Part shown: piece after piece, positions 6,844-11,558 of the stretch
How the letters are laid out: each line of letters begins with the position of its first letter
How positions within the stretch are numbered: the stretch's first letter is position 1
Assembly (NCBI GenBank): GCA_012838685.1
Contig: DUOU01000143.1
Coordinates: forward strand, 1-11,558
DNA: 11,558 nucleotides
Direction of reading: 5' to 3'
Origin: Bacteroidota bacterium
Lineage (GTDB): Bacteria; Bacteroidota; Bacteroidia; Bacteroidales; VadinHA17
Notes under the pieces: generated by a model
Seen by the model: the letters and a program-made list of their open reading frames with translations, nothing else
The model's database searches: none
Told to the model about the DNA's origin: nothing
Program-made: the position numbers and the translations under genes

Positions 6844-6915
6844 TACTCCATAAGAGAGTCGAACTCTTATTTGCAGAATGAGAATCTGCCGTCCTAACCG
6901 TTAGACGAATGGAGC
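6844..6915 (-). tRNA. tRNA-Glu (anticodon CUC)
   Basis: A 72-nt cloverleaf reads cleanly on the minus strand. It has a 7-bp acceptor stem (GCTCCAT with ATGGAGT), a D arm GTCT/GGAC around AACGGTTA, anticodon stem GCAGA/TCTGC with loop TTCTCAT (anticodon CTC, decoding GAG), a 4-nt variable loop, and a T stem AAGAG/CTCTT around TTCGACT. The first acceptor pair is a G1-U72 wobble. The discriminator is A and CCA is not encoded. It lies 36 nt upstream of gltX, which encodes its own synthetase. Confidence 0.95.
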
Positions 6916-6927
6916 ATTTCAAGACCG

Positions 6928-6958
6928 CAAATATAGGCCATATTTTTTTATGTAACAA
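6928..6958 (-). promoter_or_regulatory. Promoter of the tRNA-Glu (and possibly gltX) transcript
   Basis: On the minus strand, TATATTTG (6928-6935) fits TAnnTTTG exactly and TTG (6956-6958) lies exactly 20 bp upstream, the consensus Bacteroidota arrangement. Transcription would begin a few bases before the mature tRNA 5' end at 6915. No other promoter is apparent before gltX. Confidence 0.75.
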
Positions 6959-6982
6959 TAAAATGCGCCAAAACTTTTATGG

Positions 6983-7906
6983 TTACCGGTTTGCTACGCC
7001 AAAAGGTATGTGTACCAGCGGTATATTGTCAATATGTTCAAGATGCGAGGCCTGATCGTCGAAATAAATATGTGGCCGCATCACCTCCAGTATCCTTTTT
7101 TTCTCTATGCCTCCAAGAAAAAATGTCTCGTCGACGCTCACTCCCCAACTTTTAAGGGTGTTGATCATCCTTTCGTGCGCCGGGGCGTTACGGGCGGTGA
7201 CTATGGAGATGGTGACCATACGTTGGTATGATGGGTCGGCCTCCAGGCGGCCGTTCTCCATCTCCTGGAACAGCGATATTTTCTTGAAGAGATCCTGCAA
7301 CGGACCCGGATTGATGGGGATATCCGAGAGTCTTGTCTCCGAGTCCTGAAATTTTTTCAGGTCGTTTGTCGATTTGAAAACCGCCTCGGCCGAATCATCG
7401 GCAATCACCCCGTCGAAGTCGAAAGCGATCCTCAGCCCGGGATCGTTGTCGTCATCCTCTATCCTCGCGGCCATCACCCTACCGGCCGGAAAACCTGCGA
7501 CTATGGCTCTGTCCACATCTTCGCTATTGGCCGACAGAAAAAGGGAGGCGTTAAAAGCGGGAAGATATGGATAGGGCGACTTACCGGAAAAAAATCCGGC
7601 ACGGGAAATGTCCAGGCCATATTCCCGTATGGAACGGAAGACCCTCATCCCGGTCTCGGGACTGTTCCTCGACAGCAAAACGACCTCTACAGGCCGCTGC
7701 TCCGAAAAAATAGTGTTCAGGGATAAAAAGCGGCGGATAAAGGGAAAAGCGACCCCCTTTTTCAGGGTGTTGTCGATATTTTGCTCCTGGTACTCGCGAT
7801 AGGCTTTGATCCCCTTTTCGATGTAAACACGATCCGATTCCGACAGGTCGAACAGGGCGCTCGAAGCTATGGCAACAACAAATTTATCTTCAATGGGAAA
7901 CGCCAT
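6983..7906 (-). CDS. 5'-nucleotidase (cytosolic type I family, PF06189)
   Basis: A 307-residue protein of the cytosolic 5'-nucleotidase family related to animal NT5C1, which dephosphorylates nucleoside 5'-monophosphates such as AMP or IMP. Seen: the conserved N-terminus MAFPIEDK followed by AIASSALFDL, the block VVLLSRNSPETGMRVF (about 75-90), and the HAD-like catalytic motif FDFDGVIADD (162-171), followed by ITARN-like SIVTARN and a C-terminal IYFDDQ acidic motif. No signal peptide. An upstream ATG at 7933 would add nine residues, but I prefer 7906: it gives the family's normal N-terminus, and a TATCTTTG -7 element lies between the two ATGs, so the longer start would precede transcription. 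It stands alone between the tRNA promoter and the sigma operon. Confidence 0.9.
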   Translation of the reverse strand: MAFPIEDKFVVAIASSALFDLSESDRVYIEKGIKAYREYQEQNIDNTLKKGVAFPFIRRFLSLNTIFSEQRPVEVVLLSRNSPETGMRVFRSIREYGLDISRAGFFSGKSPYPYLPAFNASLFLSANSEDVDRAIVAGFPAGRVMAARIEDDDNDPGLRIAFDFDGVIADDSAEAVFKSTNDLKKFQDSETRLSDIPINPGPLQDLFKKISLFQEMENGRLEADPSYQRMVTISIVTARNAPAHERMINTLKSWGVSVDETFFLGGIEKKRILEVMRPHIYFDDQASHLEHIDNIPLVHIPFGVANR

Positions 7907-7922
7907 TCTCGCGATTTTGACC

Positions 7923-7930
7923 CAAAGATA
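7923..7930 (-). promoter_or_regulatory. -7 element for the 5'-nucleotidase gene
   Basis: TATCTTTG on the minus strand matches TAnnTTTG and predicts a transcript starting about 10 nt before the ATG at 7906. No TTG is present at the standard spacing. It supports the shorter start, since it overlaps the codons of the alternative longer protein. Confidence 0.45.
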
Positions 7931-8083
7931 CAAAATTCCGGGGCAAAAGTTTTAGCTGTATTTATCATAGCCTGTGATTCCGATTCATAATGAATTCAAT
8001 GACTCCCTACATTAGTAAGACACATTTGCCATGGCCAACTACGCAGAAAAAAGGCACTTTTTTTTGAAAATTAATTAAAATGC

Positions 8084-8096
8084 GGGTATTCAACCC
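8084..8096 (-). terminator. Possible weak terminator after the sigma operon
   Basis: Directly after the stop codon of the beta-barrel gene the minus strand reads GGGT-TGAAT-ACCC, a 4-bp stem with a 5-nt loop, followed by GC and an interrupted T-rich stretch. The stem is short and the T run broken, so termination here is uncertain. The rest of the 194-bp gap to the 5'-nucleotidase gene holds only that gene's -7 element and small AT-rich palindromes near 7983-7998. Confidence 0.3.
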
Positions 8097-8100
8097 CCTT

Positions 8101-9441
8101 TCAGAGGTCGATTTTTATCCCCATCCTGACCGAAAAATTGGTTGTCCGGTCTGTTTTGTAAGATATTGGCTGTCCTTTTGTATAGAAATAATACTGCAAC
8201 AGAGGTTCTGCGTAAAGAGTGAAATCCCCGAATAACTTATAACCAACGCCCACTCCCATGTTCAATGAAAGCATCGGCTCGGACGGGGTATCTTTAAAGA
8301 TGGAGGAGACAGAGGTGCCGACACTGTTGTAAATTGTTGTTATCCCCTTCGCCATAAGAGCCTTTTCAGCGGCAAAGCCTGTCTTCGCGTAAAGCGACCA
8401 GGCCGGATGCCCCTTCAACAATGGCCAGGAGAGCGAAACAGGAATTCCAAAATAATGGAGCTTTTGTTGGTAGAAAGCATTGTTGGCGGTTCGGGATCCG
8501 ATATGCGACTCCATATAAGTATAAAACAATCCCGTGCCTATTCCAAGTCCGCTACCTATCTGTTTGTTGACCGATGCGCCAAATGAAACAGGCAACTTAT
8601 GGACAAGGTTGCCCGATGGAAGCGCATAAGTGTTGTCCAAATGGTTTATCAGCAACAATCTTGTCTTTAAACCCGTCGTCGTGTACCCATTCAAACTCAA
8701 AAAAGATGAGGGAGTGCCCATCGTTCCATACGTTCCATGGTTATTGTCAACTTTACCGGTTATAGATATAGCGTTGGCCGCGAACAGAACGGTCCATTTA
8801 TCCTGTGGATAGTCGGCTTCTTCGCGGACATCCCGCAATTCCCGCAGGTATTCCGACAGATCATAGGTCTTTTCCGGAGCCACAACCAGATTCGGAGACG
8901 AACTCTTCAGTGGATGAATTTCGGGACTTTCCACGAACAAACCTTTATCGCGGTTTAAACCGGCAACAATGTTATTAGGCCCGGTTTGTTGGCCATTCAC
9001 TACGGCCAAATCAATAATTGAACTTGAAGACAGTAAAGTTGCTGTATATGAAGTCGATTCTATTGACATTGATTTTGCCGAAAGATTGCTTGACAGTTGA
9101 TCCTGGTTGGCGGATTCACCACCGGTGATACCATTTCCCGCATTTTCTGGTGCCATGTAATTGGCCGCGGGTCCATCTATCGTTCTTGATGTTGTTTCGG
9201 CCACTTTAATATCCCGTTGTTTCGGCCCGAACAGAAAGTAGCCTCCGGCGCCAAGACCTATTATCAGCAACAAAGCGGCGGCATATCGGAAAAATGGGAT
9301 CAAAGCATATCTCTTTCTTTCCATCTCCTCATCTACGGCGGAGATAGACTTTTTGAGATTTTCCCAACCCGACATATCCACGTAGGGATCTCCCTCGTAA
9401 AGTTTCTCTTTCAATATGCCATCCAACTTATGATGTTCCAT
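8101..9441 (-). CDS. Inner-membrane-anchored beta-barrel protein, putative partner of the ECF sigma factor
   Basis: A 446-residue protein with an unusual layout. Residues 1-45 are a charged cytoplasmic segment with WENLKKSI (26-33), as found at the N-termini of Bacteroidota proteins encoded next to ECF sigma factors. Residues 48-71 form one transmembrane helix (LIPFFRYAAALLLIIGLG), and 75-210 a Ser/Asn-rich linker. Residues from about 215 to the end show alternating amphipathic strands and a C-terminal VRMGIKIDL typical of outer-membrane beta-barrels, with LHYFGIPVSLSW resembling PorT-like proteins. It follows the sigma gene by 11 bp, so it is a candidate anti-sigma or sensor. I chose the ATG at 9441. 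A TTG at 9456 overlapping the sigma stop codon would add five residues. No enzymatic motif seen. Whether the C-terminal part forms a true barrel is inferred. Confidence 0.75.
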   Translation of the reverse strand: MEHHKLDGILKEKLYEGDPYVDMSGWENLKKSISAVDEEMERKRYALIPFFRYAAALLLIIGLGAGGYFLFGPKQRDIKVAETTSRTIDGPAANYMAPENAGNGITGGESANQDQLSSNLSAKSMSIESTSYTATLLSSSSIIDLAVVNGQQTGPNNIVAGLNRDKGLFVESPEIHPLKSSSPNLVVAPEKTYDLSEYLRELRDVREEADYPQDKWTVLFAANAISITGKVDNNHGTYGTMGTPSSFLSLNGYTTTGLKTRLLLINHLDNTYALPSGNLVHKLPVSFGASVNKQIGSGLGIGTGLFYTYMESHIGSRTANNAFYQQKLHYFGIPVSLSWPLLKGHPAWSLYAKTGFAAEKALMAKGITTIYNSVGTSVSSIFKDTPSEPMLSLNMGVGVGYKLFGDFTLYAEPLLQYYFYTKGQPISYKTDRTTNFSVRMGIKIDL

Positions 9442-9452
9442 TTTTCGCGTGT

Positions 9453-10007
9453 TCAATTCATTGATGAAAGCTTTGCCGCGTTGAGGTGTTCCCCGATCCT
9501 CTCCATCATCATATTTCTTGCCCTGATCAATCTGTTCTTAGATGTTTTGGAGGTTATCTTGAGCAACTTGGCTATCTCCTCATGATTATATCCCTCCACA
9601 CAATAAAGAGTTAAAACAACCCTGTAATTATCGGGCAGACGGTTTATTTCGTTCATAAGCTCAATATATCCGAGAGAATCCAATCCTTCAGGTTCTTTAA
9701 CATCATCAACAACATGGCTATTCCCAAAATCCAGTGTAGATTCACGTTTATTCCTCTTCAGATAATCAAGAGAAATATTGATAAATATACGTCGAAGCCA
9801 ACCTTCGAATGAACCGGTACCCTTATACTCTTTTATTTTCACAAAAACCTTCATAAATCCATCATGTACAAGATCTTCAGCTATAGTTCTGTTTCCTGTC
9901 AACCGATAACACACCCCAAACATTTTGGGCAAATATCTCCTGTAGAGCTCCTCCCTGGCGCCCATATCGCGGTTACAACAGCCCTCTATCAACTCTTTTT
10001 CCGTCAA
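9453..10007 (-). CDS. ECF-type RNA polymerase sigma factor
   Basis: A 184-residue sigma-70 family factor of the extracytoplasmic function type, which redirects RNA polymerase to an envelope-response regulon. Region 2 spans about 20-88, with AEDLVHDGFMKVF (43-55) and FEGWLRRIFINISLDYLK (67-84). Region 4 spans about 115-170, with LPDNYRVVLTLYCVEGYNHEEIA and the recognition helix around 152-168 (TSKTSKNRLIRARNMM). The start is unusual: the only in-frame candidate giving the conserved N-terminus (TEKELIEGC..D.GAREELY) is TTG at 10007, with TAG directly before it. The next ATG is at residue 15 and would remove conserved residues. A stop preceded by ATG-AAG-AGA lies just upstream. It is transcribed with the following membrane protein gene, a common arrangement for an ECF factor and its regulator. 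Confidence 0.9.
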   Translation of the reverse strand: MTEKELIEGCCNRDMGAREELYRRYLPKMFGVCYRLTGNRTIAEDLVHDGFMKVFVKIKEYKGTGSFEGWLRRIFINISLDYLKRNKRESTLDFGNSHVVDDVKEPEGLDSLGYIELMNEINRLPDNYRVVLTLYCVEGYNHEEIAKLLKITSKTSKNRLIRARNMMMERIGEHLNAAKLSSMN

Positions 10008-10028
10008 CTATCTCTTCATTAATCCCAT

Positions 10029-10036
10029 CAAAATTA
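10029..10036 (-). promoter_or_regulatory. Possible -7 element of the sigma operon
   Basis: TAATTTTG on the minus strand fits TAnnTTTG, predicting a start near 10022, about 15 nt before the TTG codon. There is no TTG at 19-21 bp upstream. The 102-bp gap otherwise shows only AT-rich sequence. Confidence 0.35.
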
Positions 10037-10109
10037 AGTTTATTTTTATACACTATAAAACCGCATCATACTAAACAGATAGAACAAAAATTAAAAGAGG
10101 TTTTCATCT

Positions 10110-10721
10110 TTATTGGATTTTAAAGTTGATCTTAAAGGTTAATGTATTTGTGTAAAGTGTAGGGGCATCATTGGTCCGAACAAATTCAAACCGGTATTTA
10201 AACCCGGTGCGATAACTGCCCTTTTCTAAAAACTCTTGATGGGTGCTTTCATAAAAACCATGCTCCCATCGCCATACACTGTCCCGACTATCTACCCAGG
10301 GTTGTTCAAAAACAACCGTTTCATCCGCATTAAAAGGGTACGCCGCGATTCCAATTTTATTGTAACCACGGAAAGTATAAGGTTTACCATAGTCCTGATC
10401 ATTGGAACCGTAAACCTTACAAAAATCATTGCCAATAAATTCAGGATACGCAAAACCAGGAAAAAAATAAAAGTTTTCATTAGTTTTATTCGTAACCGAA
10501 AAATAAAAGGCAAAGTTCTCCCCTTCGTTAAAAACCGTGGCGGCCTCGCCGGCTTCGTTAAGCAGGCAAAACTTGAATTCAAAGCCATCGACCACTTTTT
10601 TTATGGCCGTGGTTTCACTGTCGGGGAAAATTTCCCAAAGATCGTCTTGTTCACATCCCGATGTTATTGCCCCACATAACAACAACATGGGTAGGCAGAT
10701 ATTAAAAATATTTGTTTTCAT
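10110..10721 (-). CDS. Lipoprotein of unknown function
   Basis: A 203-residue protein I cannot assign. From the ATG at 10721 it has a short basic n-region (MKTN), a hydrophobic core and the lipobox TSGC with C23 lipidated. The mature start CEQDD is acidic, as in the surface-export signals of Bacteroidota lipoproteins, so it may face outward. The mature part is rich in aromatic residues and beta-strand, with EGENFAFYFSVTNKT at about 65-79 and alternating F/Y residues that suggest an immunoglobulin-like sandwich. It recalls BsuPI-type folds, but not strongly enough to name one. A TTG at 10748 would extend the N-terminus but gives an odd signal peptide. It follows the T9SS protein gene by 61 bp with no terminator between them, so the two are probably co-transcribed. 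Confidence 0.65.
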   Translation of the reverse strand: MKTNIFNICLPMLLLCGAITSGCEQDDLWEIFPDSETTAIKKVVDGFEFKFCLLNEAGEAATVFNEGENFAFYFSVTNKTNENFYFFPGFAYPEFIGNDFCKVYGSNDQDYGKPYTFRGYNKIGIAAYPFNADETVVFEQPWVDSRDSVWRWEHGFYESTHQEFLEKGSYRTGFKYRFEFVRTNDAPTLYTNTLTFKINFKIQ

Positions 10722-10737
10722 GTCCAAGGTCTTTATT

Positions 10738-10749
10738 GTTGATATCAAC
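10738..10749. repeat. 12-bp perfect palindrome between two surface-protein genes
   Basis: GTTGATATCAAC is its own reverse complement and lies 17 bp upstream of the lipoprotein ATG at 10721. It could be an operator half-site or a chance event. No promoter element is seen next to it. Confidence 0.3.
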
Positions 10750-10782
10750 CGTTCAATAAAATCTCAAAAAAGTTTTCCATTG

Positions 10783-11558
10783 TTATTCCAAAATCAGTTT
10801 GTTGGAATAAACCTCCCCGTTGTAACGGAGCAGCACCACATAATAACCAGGATGTAAATCCTGGATATTTACCCTGTTTTCCAGTCCACTAAGTACAACC
10901 TGCTTCACGTTTCTGGAGTATGAGTCCACAAAATCGACGCGATAAGAATCGATCATCTTTTCTTCATCCGGCAGCGCCAATTTTATATCTACATATTCGT
11001 TCGCGGGATTGGGGCTGAGTTTAAAGTATATATCCTCCACGACCTCACCCGATTTGGATGAAACAACCTCGATAGTAAAGTATGTTCCGTTGAAACCACA
11101 GGTATTGTGGCGGTAACCCGCAACTATATTCTCGCCGAGGACATTTGGGACAAACTCAAGGAAACTTCCATTGGTATACCAGTAACTATCTCCCTCAACC
11201 TCCCAAGTGTCGGGATAGATCGGAGATCCGGCGGGATCGGGGACAAGACAGAAGTAGACATCGGGAGTGTTCAGTACTACCGTGTACCAATCCGAACCCG
11301 TTAAAGTCGCGTTATTTGCGTAAAGCTCGGGAGATGGAACACCTCCCAACCACATAGTTTTTTGTGGCAACGATATATTATTTCCATTATAGGTAATAGT
11401 CGCACTTACCCATCCTGTCGTACCAGAATTCGTGGCGATAAAATTACATGGATTTGATCCTTGCGCGGAGGTTCTCGCTATGCCCGTACTGGAGCTCCAT
11501 GTGATTGACGCTCCACTGGGTACGTTTGATATTGAATATGACCCTCCGGAGGAACATA
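10783..11558 (-). CDS. T9SS type A sorting domain surface protein (partial; N-terminal part beyond the window)
   Basis: The reading frame stays open to the right edge, so only the last 257 or so residues are seen; the true start lies outside. The visible part begins with a repeat-like Ig/PKD-type segment, with ISNVPSGASITWSSS, then a spaced ATNSGTTGWVSATITY block and a TMWLGGVPSPEL transition. Such modules are common in large Bacteroidota surface proteins. The last 80 residues or so are a type IX secretion sorting domain: LSPNPANEYVDIKL, then VDSYSRNVKQVVLSG, HPGYYVVLLRYNGE and the terminal KLILE. Proteins with this domain cross the outer membrane through T9SS and are attached to the surface or released. 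No catalytic domain is visible here. Probably co-transcribed with the lipoprotein gene downstream. Confidence 0.88.
   Translation of the reverse strand, partial: CSSGGSYSISNVPSGASITWSSSTGIARTSAQGSNPCNFIATNSGTTGWVSATITYNGNNISLPQKTMWLGGVPSPELYANNATLTGSDWYTVVLNTPDVYFCLVPDPAGSPIYPDTWEVEGDSYWYTNGSFLEFVPNVLGENIVAGYRHNTCGFNGTYFTIEVVSSKSGEVVEDIYFKLSPNPANEYVDIKLALPDEEKMIDSYRVDFVDSYSRNVKQVVLSGLENRVNIQDLHPGYYVVLLRYNGEVYSNKLILE

Noticed and set aside
7374..7990. Plus-strand open frames opposite the 5'-nucleotidase gene
   Set aside because: They are antisense to a conserved gene, lack recognisable motifs and have no promoter.
7983..7998. Small palindromes ATTCAT-A-ATGAAT and TGAATTCA as an operator
   Set aside because: They are short, overlapping and AT-rich, and not placed at a promoter core, so chance is the simpler explanation.
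8047..8065. AAAAAA-GGCAC-TTTTTT hairpin as a terminator
   Set aside because: The stem is only A-T pairs and too weak. It looks like two homopolymer runs near each other.
9442..9456. TTG start of the beta-barrel gene overlapping the sigma stop codon
   Set aside because: An ATG fifteen bases downstream gives a normal N-terminus and an 11-bp gap, so the TTG is not needed.
10292..10588. Basic, Leu/Ile-rich open frame inside the lipoprotein gene
   Set aside because: Its composition reflects reading the aromatic-rich lipoprotein codons out of frame. It has no start signals of its own.

Overview
The window comes from a member of the Bacteroidota, most likely Bacteroidales. Four observations point there. 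Promoters fit the TTG-N20/21-TAnnTTTG pattern. The gene at the right edge ends in a type IX secretion (T9SS) sorting domain. Several genes encode lipoproteins. The ECF sigma operon ends in a TM-anchored outer-membrane beta-barrel protein. Every gene except one lies on the minus strand, so transcription mostly runs right to left.

Region 1 (about 1-5230) is a glycoside-catabolism segment. Read in the direction of transcription it holds a GH3 beta-glucosidase-like lipoprotein (2364-4364) closed by a clear intrinsic terminator, then an unrecognised small lipoprotein (1592-2206). A well-formed promoter follows, driving a two-gene unit that resembles the alpha (506-1504) and beta (57-467) subunits of C-glycoside deglycosidase, the enzyme that cleaves the sugar-aglycone C-C bond of 3-oxo-C-glycosides. 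The alpha-like protein carries an export and lipidation signal and the beta-like protein carries none. Divergent from the GH3 gene is a Tat-signal protein of the C_GCAxxG_C_C redox family (4531-5232), preceded by a striking 30-bp near-palindrome.

Region 2 (5275-7906) is housekeeping: gltX (glutamyl-tRNA synthetase), with a tRNA-Glu(CUC) gene 36 nt upstream on the same strand under a near-consensus promoter, and a cytosolic 5'-nucleotidase-family protein before that.

Region 3 (8101-10019) is a cell-envelope signalling operon: an ECF sigma factor that appears to start at TTG directly behind an in-frame ATG-AAG-AGA-TAG, then a protein joining a cytoplasmic N-terminus, one inner-membrane helix, a low-complexity periplasmic linker and a beta-barrel-like C-terminus.

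Region 4 (10110-11558) encodes a surface or periplasmic lipoprotein of unknown function and the C-terminal part of a large T9SS-secreted protein that runs off the right edge.

The most promising biology is the exported C-deglycosidase-like pair. If both subunits act outside the cytoplasm, the beta subunit would have to travel with alpha. The 3-oxidising dehydrogenase that the known pathway needs is not in the window. There is no intergenic stretch longer than 300 bases, and I saw no insertion sequence or CRISPR array.
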